Source: Candidatus Accumulibacter regalis
GTDB taxonomy: Bacteria; Pseudomonadota; Gammaproteobacteria; Burkholderiales; Rhodocyclaceae
Length of the DNA: 64,000 bases
Direction: 5' to 3'
NCBI GenBank assembly: GCA_000585075.1
Contig: JEMY01000012.1
Location: 24,574-88,573, forward strand
Part shown: positions 9,901 through 21,900 of the stretch, piece after piece
Numbering within the stretch: position 1 is the first letter of the stretch
Layout of the letters: each line of letters begins with the position of its first letter
Made by a program: the position numbers and the translations under genes
Notes under the pieces: generated by a model
Database searches by the model: none
The model's input: the letters and a program-made list of their open reading frames with translations, nothing else
Told to the model about the DNA's origin: nothing

Positions 9901-12900
9901 TCCGTGTGCTGAATGCCGATTCCGCCATCGACCTGCCCTCCGGCGCCCACATCAACGAAACGATCGCCGCGGGAGAAACGCGCCTTTATCGCTTCACCGC
10001 CGCTGCCGGCCAGAGCACTGTCGTCGCCAAACCCCCGCTGTCGAGCGACGTGAACCAGCGCGTCGCCTGGCGACTATGGGACCCCTACGGCCGCCCGCTC
10101 GCCACCCTCGGCGCCGGCACCACACAGACCCCATTGCCGACCAGCGGAGAGTATCTGCTGGCGGTTTTCCCCACCTTCGGGCAGCAGCCGCCCGACTCGG
10201 CGCCACGGCCGATCGCCTTTTCCTTTGCCCTGACCACGGCGCGAGCCGCGCCGCTGACGCTCAACGAACGCACGCTGGGCAGCATCGAACGACCGGGAGA
10301 AGCGGTCAGCTACGGCTTCACGCTGACGGCACCGAGCTCGCTGCTGATTGACACCGGCCAGACGGACGGCGCCGCCGCCGGTGATTTCCTGTGGCGACTG
10401 AGTGGGCCCCGCGGCGTGGAAACGCCGCTCGTGGATTCTCGCGTGGAAACGCCGCTCGTGAATGCTGCTGGCGAAGAGCCGTTGAACAGTTTCGCCAGCA
10501 CGCACGCCAGTGTCCTGGCGCTGCCCGCAGGCAACTACGAGTTCGTGGTCTCCAGCCCCGCCCTGGCCACCGGTGGCTTCAGCTTTCGCCTGCTCGACAC
10601 CGCCACGCTGCCCCTCCTGGCCCGCGAAAGCTTTATCCCGCTGATCCTCGGCCCGACCGGCGAGGCGCAGGCACTGTCGCTGCTCGTCGACGAGGAAAGC
10701 GAGTTCGTCTTCGCGCCCACTGCCACGCCAACGCGCGACGGCGACTGGCGGGTCCTTGACCGCGGCGGCAGGACGATGGTCGGCGGCAGAATGGCGGAAA
10801 GTCATGATTCGTTCACCCTCCCGGCCGGCGCCTACACCTTCGTCGTCGATGGTCAGGAAATGAACAACGGCAACGCTAGCGACGGCGATGGCCCGGATGG
10901 CCAGGATGACTATGAGTTCGTCCTGCGCCGCCTGCTGGTGCGCAGCCAGGAGTTGCCGCTGGGCAGCGAAGTCTCCGCGACCATCGATCAGCCTGGCCTG
11001 GTTCGCGAATACCTGTTCTCGATCGACTCGCCGACAACGCTCCTCGTCGATGCGCTGACCGACAGCGAGAATCTGACCTGGCAACTGTCGGGACCGACCG
11101 GGCTCATTCACCGCAGCCATGGCTTCGGCGGCAACACCCTCGTCGCGCCTATCCGCCTCGACGCGGCGGGCGCCTATCGCCTGCGCTTCGTCCCGGCCTT
11201 CGGCGCCACCGAAAACTTCCGCTTCCGCCTGATCGACGCCGGCCGTGCCGAATCGCTGGCACTCTCTGGCGCACAAACCTTGCTGCTCGACCCGCAGGTC
11301 GCGACGCTGAGCGTCGGCAGCGAAGCCAGCGGCAGCACCCGCATCGCCAATCTTGCCGAGCAATGGCGCGTCTCGCTCGACTGGCCGACCCGCCTCCTCT
11401 TCGACGGTCTCGCCGGCTCCCGAAACCACTGGACGCTGCACGCCGCCGACGGCGCGCTGCTCGCTTCCGGGGTCTGCGACCGGAACGCCTTTCTTGCCCT
11501 CGATGCCGGCGCCTACACTCTCGCCGTGAAAGCCGATACGGCCGCCGATCTCGGCGCCTACGCCTTCCGGCTGATCGACCTGGCCAGCGCCGAAACGCTG
11601 TCGCCAAACCAGGAAGTACGCGCGACGCTCGACGCCGGCAGCGGCGCACAGATCTTTCGCGTGCCACCGGCAAACGCTGGCCGGCCATTGACGGTCGAAG
11701 TTGCCAGTGCCAGCAACGCCAGTGGCGTGCTCACCGCCTACGACGCCAATGGCATTGTGCTCGGCGAATTCGCGCTGCCGCGGCTCGACCCGGCGGAACT
11801 CGGCACGGCCAGCGACAGCGAGCGCTTCCTGATCCTGGAAAACGACCCGCTCGCCGTCACGCCGCTCGACTACCTGCTCAGCGCCCGCCAGGCGACACTC
11901 CTGCGGGCACAGCCGGGTGAGACCGTGGCGGGAGACCTGACGCGCGCCGGTGAGCGAATCGGCTACCGGGTCAGCCTGCCCCTTGCGGCAAGCCTGCCGA
12001 CGCGCGCCTGGATACACGACGCCGGCTCGCGCGACGTCCGCTGGTGCCTGGCGGCTGCCGGAACGGATGCCGGCCCGGCTGACTGGTGGCCCGAGAGCGA
12101 CGCCAGCGAAGCCGTGGACAACGAACTGCTCGCCGCCGGTGACTACGAGCTGATCATCGAGGCGACAGCCGACGACGCCCGCTACAACCTGCAACTGCTG
12201 GCCAGCGAGCTTGCCGAAGCGCTCTCGCCGATGGGAACAGCCGGGCAACTGGCGAACGCTGGCGAGGCCAGAGTCTACCGCTACGATGTCCTCACCGCCG
12301 GTGATCATCGGCTGCACATCACCACCGCCAACGCGGCGCCCGTCGCATGGGCAATCTACGACTCCTCGGGCAGGCGCGTACAGACCGGCGACACTCTGCC
12401 CTTCGCCGGCCGCAACGCGATCGTCGACCTTGGCGACCTCGAGGTCGGCCGCTTCCTCGTCACGCTCTCGGGAAGCGCTGCCGGGAGCCCTGCGGCCAGC
12501 GCCACGGGCAGCATTGACTTCAGCCTCGCCCTGTCGCCGACAGGCGTTCGGCCTGGCGATCGTCTTGCCGGTCGGCTTGCCGGCGACGAGACAATCCGCC
12601 GCTACACGCTGCAAGTACCTGTCGCAACGCACGTCCAGATCCACGACCAGGGCTCCGAGGCGGGCGTCGAATGGCGAATCCGCGACGCCGAAGACCCGCC
12701 CGCCGCCGACGGCTGGTTCGCCCTTGGACCGGCACAGGCCGGCACCGACGATCGTGAAGCGCGCTCTCCCTACCTGGTGTGGCTGGATGCCGGCAGCTAC
12801 GAGCTCGCCGTCCAGGCAAACGGCGGCGGCGCCTTCAGCGTGCATCTGGTCGATTTCGATGCTGCACCACCACTGGCGATGGGCGAAGCGCTGGCCAGCT

Positions 12901-15900
12901 TTGCCGTCGGCGAACAGGCCAGGGTCTACCGGCTGGATACCAGCTTTCCGGGAGCAGGCACGCGCCTGAACATCGGCGACGCGAGCGGCGAGCAGACTGA
13001 GGAAATCAGCTGGCTGCTCTTCGACGCGCAGCTCACGCCGGTAGCGCAGGGAAACGGCGTCGGCACGTCGATCGACCTGCCCGGCAACCGCGGCTCATAC
13101 ACCCTCGAATTGAAGCGACAGCCGGCGCTTGCCGGCAACGGAACGCTGAGCACGCCGCTCAGCGTCGTCTCCTCGGCCCCGCCGACGCTGCAAGTGGACG
13201 AAGTCCGCGCAGCCAGTCTGGGGCCTTTGCGCCACTACACGGCAGACTACGTCTTTTCCCTGACCGGGCGCAGCCGCATCCTGGTCGAAGCCTTGTCGGA
13301 AGTCTGGAACGTCGGCTACGAAATCCTCGCCGCCGACGGGGAACATCTGGCCAGCGACTACCTGGGCAGCCTGTACTCCGACCAGCTCGACCTCGCCCCC
13401 GGCGACTACACCCTCAAGCTCAGCGCAAGCGGGCGACCAGGCGACGGCAGCGCAGGGTCCGACTTCACGCCGGACTTCACCACAGACTTCAATTTCCGCC
13501 TGCTGAACATGACGCGCATCGGCCAGCGGATCCTCGCTCCCGGGCAGCCAATCGACGACACCGTCGCTCCAGGCGGGCAGCAGACGCAGGTCTATCGCCT
13601 GCAGGCGCATGCCGGCGAGACCGTCACCATCGCGGCGAGCGGCGCCAACGAATTCGACCGCCAGCGCCTCTACGATGCCAGCATCGTCGTGTTCGATCCT
13701 TTCGGTCGCCACGTCGCCGACGCCTGGGTCAGCGACGGCGCCTTGCAGCAGACGCTCGACGAGTCCGGTTTCTATACGCTGGTCGTCTTCGGCGGCAGCT
13801 CCCTCGCCGAGGCGGCGGACTACACGCTGGTGGCCACGCGGCACGCGGGCGATGCGCAAACCTTGCCCGCCAGCCGCCCGGTGGCGCTGGCTGTCGAGAT
13901 CAGCGACACGCTGACCGCGACCGGCGCCGCCGGCAAGGCCTATCGTTTCACGCTCGACCAGGCGGGACTGGCGCTGATCGAGGGTCGCACGACCGACGCC
14001 GAAGAGGCCTGGCAGGCGCACTGGGTCCTGCGCGACGCTGCCGGCTTCCTTACCGGTGACCATGGCGACTGGAAGGCGTGGCAGGCCAGCAGCGAAGCCC
14101 TGTCGCTCGCCGCCGGCGACTACACGCTCGAGGTGTCGCGCGACGACGGCCCGGGCGGCAGCTTCGCCTTTCGCGTCGATGGCAGCGCCAACGCCAGCCA
14201 GGTCGCTGGCGGAAGCGCGGTTGGCGACGTCAGCCGCTTTGGCGCCGCGGGCGAGCGCATCTATCGGGTCGATCTCACGGCGGGTGACGAGTATCGCCTG
14301 CAGGCCGAAAACGGCAGCGAGTGGTCGCTTCACCGCCCCGATTTCTCCCAGGCACTGGCGCTGTCCGACGACGCCGTGCTGCGCTTGCTGCCGGCGCAGG
14401 ATGGCTCCTGGTACCTCGTCCGGCGGGCCGACGTCACTGGCCACTCGAACGTTACGGTCGAACGGCAACTCGCGCCCATCGCGCTCGGCAGCCGAATCAG
14501 CGGCGAGTTGACTGCAAACGGTACGGGCGACGCGCAGTATGGCTATCGCTTCCGACTGGCGGAGAGAAAGCAGCTGTTCCTCGACCTGCTCAGCGCCGAC
14601 TCGCCGCTGCGGGTTCTCTTCTACCAGGGAAACACGCTGCTGCGAACACTCAACGGGCTCACGCCAGGCTTTCCCCTCGACCCGTTCGAGCTTGCCGCCG
14701 GCGATTACCGCATCGAAGTGCAGGCGATGGCGGCGGCAGCGGGAGCCACGACGGCCTACGCTCTGCGCCTGCTGGACCTCGCCGCAGCGCCAGTGCTGGC
14801 GGTCAACACGGCCGTCTCGGGCCGCCTGCAGGGCGGCGAAGCGGCAATCTACGCCGTCGATCTTGCCGCCGGGACGCAGGTCGAATACCAGCCCTCCGAC
14901 CTCGGCGGCCTCTACGGCAGGTGGCGCCTGCTCGCGAGCAGCGGCGCCCAGGTCGCAACCGGCTATCTCGACGAGGCGACGACGACTGGCGTGCTCGCCG
15001 GGAGCGGTCGCTATTTCCTCGTCTGGGACAGCGATCCGCGGTCGGCGGCTGGCGGCCAGGCGAACTACCGCTTCGCGCTCAAGACCGCGCAGGCGATCGC
15101 GCTTGGCGAACGGGTCGGCGGCGAAGCCTTCGCCGCCACCGCCAGCGCTGCCTATCGCTTCAGCGTGCCAACGGCGACACGCGTGCTGCTCGACCCGGCC
15201 CTTGCCGACAACGATAGCCGAGCTTTCGGCTGGCGGATTTCCCGCGCCGGGCAGTCGATCGCCCAGGGAACGCTGAGCAGCGAGGCCAATCCCGACGATC
15301 CGCTGCCGATCGTCGAATTGCCGGCAGGAAGCTATCAGCTTGCCTTTACGGCGGATGCCGATGTCGAGGATGCCGACACCTTCGCTTTCCGGCTGCTCGA
15401 TCTGGCGCAGGCGCAGCCCTTGAGCATGGGCGTCCGGAACACCGGCGAGCGACTTCCCGGCCAGGCGGCAATCTTCAGCTTTGTCGCCGACGCCGGCGAA
15501 CCGTTGACGCTCGCGCAGGATTCCGGCGACAGCGATCGCTGGTGGCTGCTCGACGAGTTCGGCCGGGAATTGGCACGTGGACAAGGCGCTGGCAGCGTCG
15601 ACCCCCTCCCCCGCAGCGGCACCTACTTCCTGCTCCGCGACGATGACAGCAGCGATCATGAAGCAGGCCGGCACTACGACTTCACTCTCTCGAGCGAAGA
15701 GGATCGCGGGCGGGAGCGGGAGCAGGAGCTGGCCCTGAACAGCGTCGTCGCGGCGACGCTCGAAGCCGGCCGCGCCCTGGCCTACCGCTTCACCACCAGC
15801 AGCGCCGCGACGCTCTGGCTGACCCCGCTGAGCGCAGACTTCGCGACCCATGTCGAAGTTCGCAGTGCGGCGGGCTGGCGCCTGTACAGCGCCGACGCAT

Positions 15901-18900
15901 CGGCGACGACGCCGCAGGCCATCAGGCTGCCCGCCGCGGGAAGCTACATTCTCGAACTGCGCAACCCGTCGCCCGGGCTGACCGCCAGGCCGCTGCGCTT
16001 CGTGCTCGGCGAAGCGAATGCACCCGGCGAGGACGGCGGCGTGCCGGCGCCCACCCTTGGCACCGCTTTTGACACCGCTTTTGACACCACTCTTGGCACC
16101 ACCCTGGTGGCCACACTCGCCGGCAACGGCAGCACGCCCTACGCGCTGCACCTCGATCAGCCCAGCGTCCTCGCCTTCGACAGCCTGGGCAGTGGCGCCA
16201 GCCTGTGGTGGCAACTCGTGGATTCGCGCGGCGTCCTGCTCTTCTCGCGGCGGATGAGCGAGCCGGCCAGCGACACCGATGCAAATACCATCAACCACGC
16301 CATCTATCATTCCGGGCAGCTCGCCGCCGGCGAGTACACCCTGCTCATCCGCAACTTCGGCAGTGCGCCGGAAAGTGGCCGCTTCCGCGTGCTGGCCCTC
16401 GACGACAGCCTGCCGCTCGCACGCGACACGCCAACGACGATCGGCACTGCGCCAGCGGAGGGCAGGCAAGGCTTCCGTTTTTCGGCGCGTGCCGGCGAGC
16501 GCTATTTTCTTGACGTCCTCGACTCCGCCAGCGCCACGTCGACCTCTGGAGTCGCTCGCGCCGTCGCGCAATGGAAGCTTCTCGACCCCCTCGGGCGAAC
16601 GGTCTTCGAGCGCACGGCGATGGGCGTCGACAACGTCGCCCTCGACCACATCGACAGCGCGTCGGGACAGATCATCTACCGACACAGCCTGCACGGCGTC
16701 GACCAGGAAACGCCCGTGCTTCTGATCACCGGCAGCTATACGCTGCTGATCGATGGCCCTAGCGGGGCCGCTAGCGCGCCGGTTTCCTTCCGCCTCGGCC
16801 TGGTGCCGCAGACCGCCGCCGAGACTCACGATGATTTCCGGAGCCGACCGGCCGCCGACCTCAGCGTCAGCCGCATCACGGTGGACCCGCCAGGCGAGCT
16901 GCGCAGCGGACAGACCATTGACCTCGAGTGGCTGCTCGAGAACCGTGGCAGCGAAGCCACCACGGGCGACTGGCGCGAGCGCATCGTCGTTCGCAATCTC
17001 GACAGCGGCGTCATCGTCGCCGACCTCTACGTCCCCGACGCGGCGAGCGAAGCCGCCAACCGGGTAATCGCCGCCGGCGACTCGCGCAGCCGCCACCACA
17101 GCCTCACCTTGCCCGCGGATGCCAGCGCGCTCGGCCGCCTGCGGATAACGGTGATCGCCGACGCCGACAGTGTCATTCGAGAAGGTGGCGTTGGCGGCAG
17201 CAACGAGCGCAACAACGCCCTGGCCATCGACATCGATGTCGTCCGGGCGCCGTCCAGCGAACTTCACATCGAGAATCTCGCCTTCGATCCCGGCACCGTT
17301 GTCGACCCCGGCGCCGCCGTCAGGGTGAGCTGGGAGACCGTCAACCGCGGCAATCAGGCCGCCGAGCCGGGCTGGAGCGAACGCCTGGAGTTGCGCAACC
17401 TGACCACCCGCGAACTGGTCGCCAGCGTCGTCCTCGACGATCCGTCCGGCGCTGCGCCACTGGCGGTCGACGCCAGCCGCCAGCGCAGCGCGAGCCTGAT
17501 CTGGCCGAGCGGCAACAGCGCCGCCGGACGCTTCTCGCTGCGTGTCGTCGCCACGGCCAATCAGGGCGGCGGCGGCGAGGATGTCCGGCGCGTCGGAGAG
17601 GGCGAACTGATCCACCTCGTCGGCTCCGATCTGGAAATCCGCAACCTGCGCGCCGACAACCCCGACCTTCAGGCCGGCGGCATGACAAGCATCCGCTGGG
17701 AGGACTGGAACACCGGCCAGAGCTCGACCGCCAGTGCATTCGCCGAGCGCATCGTGGTCACCAACCTCGACAGCTCACAGATACTGCTCGACAGCAGCAT
17801 CGTCTACGATCCGCTCGCCGCCACGGCCGGCCAGACCAACGGTGCGATCGCCCCCAGCGAGTATCGCCAGCGAAGTTTCAGCTTCCGTCTTCCCGACGGA
17901 TCGCGCGCGGCAGGCACTCTCGAAGTTCGCGTCAGCGTCGACCAGGATCGCAGCGGTCTCGGTGTGCTTTTCGAAACCAATGCCGCAGCGCCGCTGGACG
18001 ACGCCGAAGGCAACAACAGCGCCAGCGTGCAGCTGCTCGCGGCGCGCACCGCCTACGCCGACCTGCAGGTCGAGTCCTTCGCGGCGCCGGCAACGGGAAT
18101 CGCCGGCGAACGGATCAGCGTCGACTGGCAGGTGGTCAACCACGGCACAGTCGACCTCGATGGCGCCTGGAACGACCAGCTCGTCATCAGCCGCGACAGC
18201 GTCATCGGCAATGGCGACGACATCGTCGTCGGCAGCCTCCGGCACAGCGGTGGCCTGGGCAGCGGCGAGAGCTACCTGGCCAGCGCGACGATGACCTTGC
18301 CTTTCATCGCCCAGGGGCCAGTTTTCCTCGCCCTGCGCAGCGACGCCGGCGAGGAGATCCTGGAACCCGATACGCGCGCCGACAACAGCGCCAGCGTGGC
18401 GTTCCAGCTGCACCTCCCGGCCGCCGACCTGAGCCTGGTCGAGCTCACGGCGCCCGCCCTGGCCGTCAGCGGCGGAAGCGCCGACATCCGCTGGAGCGTA
18501 CGCAACGACGGCAACGCGAGCAGCGACCTGGCGCTGTGGCACGATCGCGTGCTGCTCTCGTCCGACACCCAGATCGACGCCAGCGACATCGTCGTGGCGA
18601 CCGTTGCCCATGCCGGCACGCTGGCGCCCGGCGAGAGCTATCTCGGCGAGGTCGCCGTGACGCTGCCGCGCGTAGCCAGTGGCGGCTACTTCGTCATCGT
18701 CGTCAGCGATGCCGACGCTCGCCTGGCCGAACGCAACCGCAGCAACAACCGCGATTCGGCAGCCTTGCACGTCCAGCCCCCGCCGTCCGCCGACCTGAGC
18801 GTGCGCGTCGTCGACGCACCGGCCGACGCGCGCAGCGGCGAAGGTCTGTCGATCGCCTGGGAGGTCGTCAACCTCGGCAACGCGACGACCAACGGCGGAC

Positions 18901-21900
18901 AGTGGAACGACCGCATCGTCCTCTCGACCGACGCCCGCTTGAGCAGCGACGACATCGTCGCCGGCTCGCTGGTGCACAGCGGCGCGCTCGCAGCAGGCCA
19001 GGGCTATCGCGGCCAGGCGACGCTGAACCTGCCGCGCGACCTCGAAGGCGATTACTTCGTTATCGTCGAAAGCAACGCCGACGGCAGTGTCAACGAGGGC
19101 GGGCGGAGCAGCAACAACACGGCCGCCAGCGCCGCCGCCGTGCGCATCAGCCTGACGCCGACGCCCGATCTGACAATCAGCGACGTCCTGGGACCGAGCG
19201 CCCTGCGCCCGGGAGACGTGGCCAGCGTCAGCTACACGCTGAGCAACGTCGGTACGGCGCCGACCAGCGGCGCCTGGCGCGATCGCATCTTCGTCGAAGA
19301 CAGCAGCGGCGCGCTGCGCGAAATGGCCAGCGTCCTCAACACGGGCGTCCTGGCTGCCGGCAGCCGTGCCGCGCGCAGCGCCAGCTTCACGCTGCCGGCG
19401 TCGCTGCCCGATGGCCAATGGCGCTGGCTGGTGAAGGCCGACAGCGACGACAGCGTCTACGAGCGCGGCGGCGAGAACAACAACCTGGCGCGCGCCGACG
19501 ACACGCTGCGCGTCGCCCGCGTCGATCTCGCGGTCAGCCTTCTCGACGCCGCGACGCAGGTCGCGTCGGGTACGCCGCTGCACGTCGAATGGCGGGTGCG
19601 CAACGATGGCGGCGTCGCCCTCGGCAGCTGGACCGACCAGCTCTTCCTCGCCGCGGCGGATGCCTCGGCCCCGCTCCACAGACTCGCCGAGATCGTCCAT
19701 CTCGGCCCGCTGGAGACCGGCGCAAGCTACGACATGGCAGTCGATGTCGTCGTGCCGCTCGATTTTTCCGGCGCCCACGACCTGATCGTCATCAGCGACG
19801 CGGGCGACGCCATCGGCGACGGCGAGCGCAGCAACAACCGCACGCACGCGCCGCTGCGTGTCGAGCTTTCACCGTACGCCGATCTGGCGGTGAGCGAAGT
19901 CAGCGCGCCGCAGACGCTGATCGCCGACCCGGCGACCCTGAGCGTGGCGTGGACGGTCAGCAACCGGGGCACCGGCGCCGGCGGCACGAGCAGCTGGAAC
20001 GACCGCATCGTGCTTTCCGGCGACGACGTCCTCGGCAACGCCGACGACCTGCTCATCGGCGAATACCGCCACGACGGCGCACTGGCCGCGGGCGAGTCGT
20101 ACACGCGCAGCGAAAGCATTCAACTCGCCGCGCGCAGCAGCGGCCGCTTCCGCCTCTTCGTCGTCAGCGACGCGCACGACGAAGTCTTCGAGAACCACGT
20201 CGAGGCGAACAATGTCGCCCTGCTCGCGCACCCGGTCGACGTCATGCCGGTCGCCTACGCCGACCTGCAGGTCGTTTCGCTCGCCACCGCCGGCCTCGCG
20301 GCCAGCGGGCGGTCGCTGACGCTGAGCTGGGAGGTGGTGAACAACGGCATCGGAAGCACCGACAGCGCCGAATGGTCGGATCAGGTCTGGCTCAGCCGCA
20401 ACGCCGACGGCAGCGATCTCGTCGCGCAGTTGGGCCAGGCCCGTCACTTCGGCCAGCTCGCCGTCGGCGCGCGCTACGCGCGCAGCGTCGAGGTCAGGCT
20501 TCCCGAAGGCATCAGCGGCACACACTACCTCAACGTGCGTACCGGCGGCCCCTTCGAATTCGTCTTCACCGACAACAACAGCGGCCGTTCGCCCGCGCTG
20601 GCGGTCGAACTGTCGCGCTCGCCCGACCTGCGCGTCGACAGCGTCGTCGGCCCGGCGAGCGCCCAGGAAGGCGCGCTGATCGACGTCTCATGGAGCGTCG
20701 TCAACCAGGGCGACGCCGACGCCAATGGCGTGTGGATCGACAGCGTCTGGCTGCTGCCGGCCAGCGCCACGGGCCAGTCTGGCGCTGTGGACGGCATGGC
20801 CGGCGCGATCGCGCTCGGAAGCTTCAGCCACGACGGCACGCTGGCCGCCGGAACGCGCTATACGCGCAGCGAGCAGCTGCGCCTGCCGACGCGGATCGAA
20901 GGTCTCTACCGGCTCGAGGTGCGCACCAACGCCAGGCTCGGTGAAAGCGGCGAGCAGATCTACGAACACGGCGCAGCAGGCCGGAACAACGCCCTGCTCG
21001 CCGCCGAAACGACCGCCGTGGGGCGCAACGCGCGCGCCGACCTGCGCGTCGCCAGTGTCATCGTTCCCGAACATGTCAGCGCCGGAACGACGACCGCCAT
21101 CCGCTTCACGATCAGCAACCTCGGTGCGGCGCCGGCCAACGGCCGCTGGAGCGACAAGGTCTATCTGTCCGACGACGGCACGCTCAGCGGCGACGACCGC
21201 CTGCTCGGCGAAGTGGCCAACGCCGGGGCGCTGGCGCCCGGCGAAAGCTACAGCAGCGAAGCCGCACTGCTCGACATCCCGATCCGCCTGCGCGGCGACG
21301 CCTATCTGATCGTCGTCGCCGACGGCAACTTCCGGATCGACGAATATCCGAACGACAGCAACAACGCCTACGCCACACGCTTCACGGTCGACGCCGTGCC
21401 CTTTGGCGACCTGGTCACCAGCGACGTCGTCGCCCCGAGCCAGGCGGTGCACGGCGCCGGCATCGAAGTCCGCTACCAGGTCAGCAACCTTGGCAGCGCG
21501 ACGACGCGCGGCGAATCGGCGGCGCTCGACAGCTGGACCGACAGCGTCTGGCTGGCACGTGACAAACGCCGCCCCGGCGCCCACAAGGGCGACATCCTGC
21601 TTGGCTCGTTCAGCCACGTCGGACATCTCGGCGTCGGCGAGAGCTACCTTGGCGATGTCCGCGTCACCATCCCCGACGCACTGCCTTCCGGCGAATACTT
21701 CCTGAGCGTGTGGAGCGACACCTACGACGTCATTCTCGAAGACACGCTGGCCACCCACATCAACGCCGACGACCCGACACAGGTCGACAACAACAACTAC
21801 CACGCGCGACCGATCAGCGTGCTGGGAAGCGCGCCGCCGGATCTGCGCGTCAGCGAGGTCGTCGCGCCGCCAGCGGTGACCGTCGGCGAAAGCTATCGCT

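Larger units (their letters stand above)
6990..16840 (+). repeat. Array of about 30 PPC-like beta units in two alternating types
   Basis: Translated units of roughly 110 residues alternate. Type A has PGE...Y.F.L, then a FD.L...W.L.GP.G core and ends in G.FAFRLLD. Type B has a Y.V.AG core, a W.L.DPFGR.V stretch and ends in Y.F.L. I counted end markers for about 30 units, close to 15 A/B pairs. They resemble bacterial pre-peptidase C-terminal (PPC) domains, which are beta sandwiches of secreted proteins. Units are diverged at DNA level, so this is an old array rather than a recent expansion. Confidence 0.7.

Noticed and set aside
16928..20944. Rightward 1,338-codon frame inside the CARDB region
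   Set aside because: It is an Arg/Gln/Pro-rich shifted reading of the CARDB array with no domain pattern; the array itself is continuous in the giant frame.
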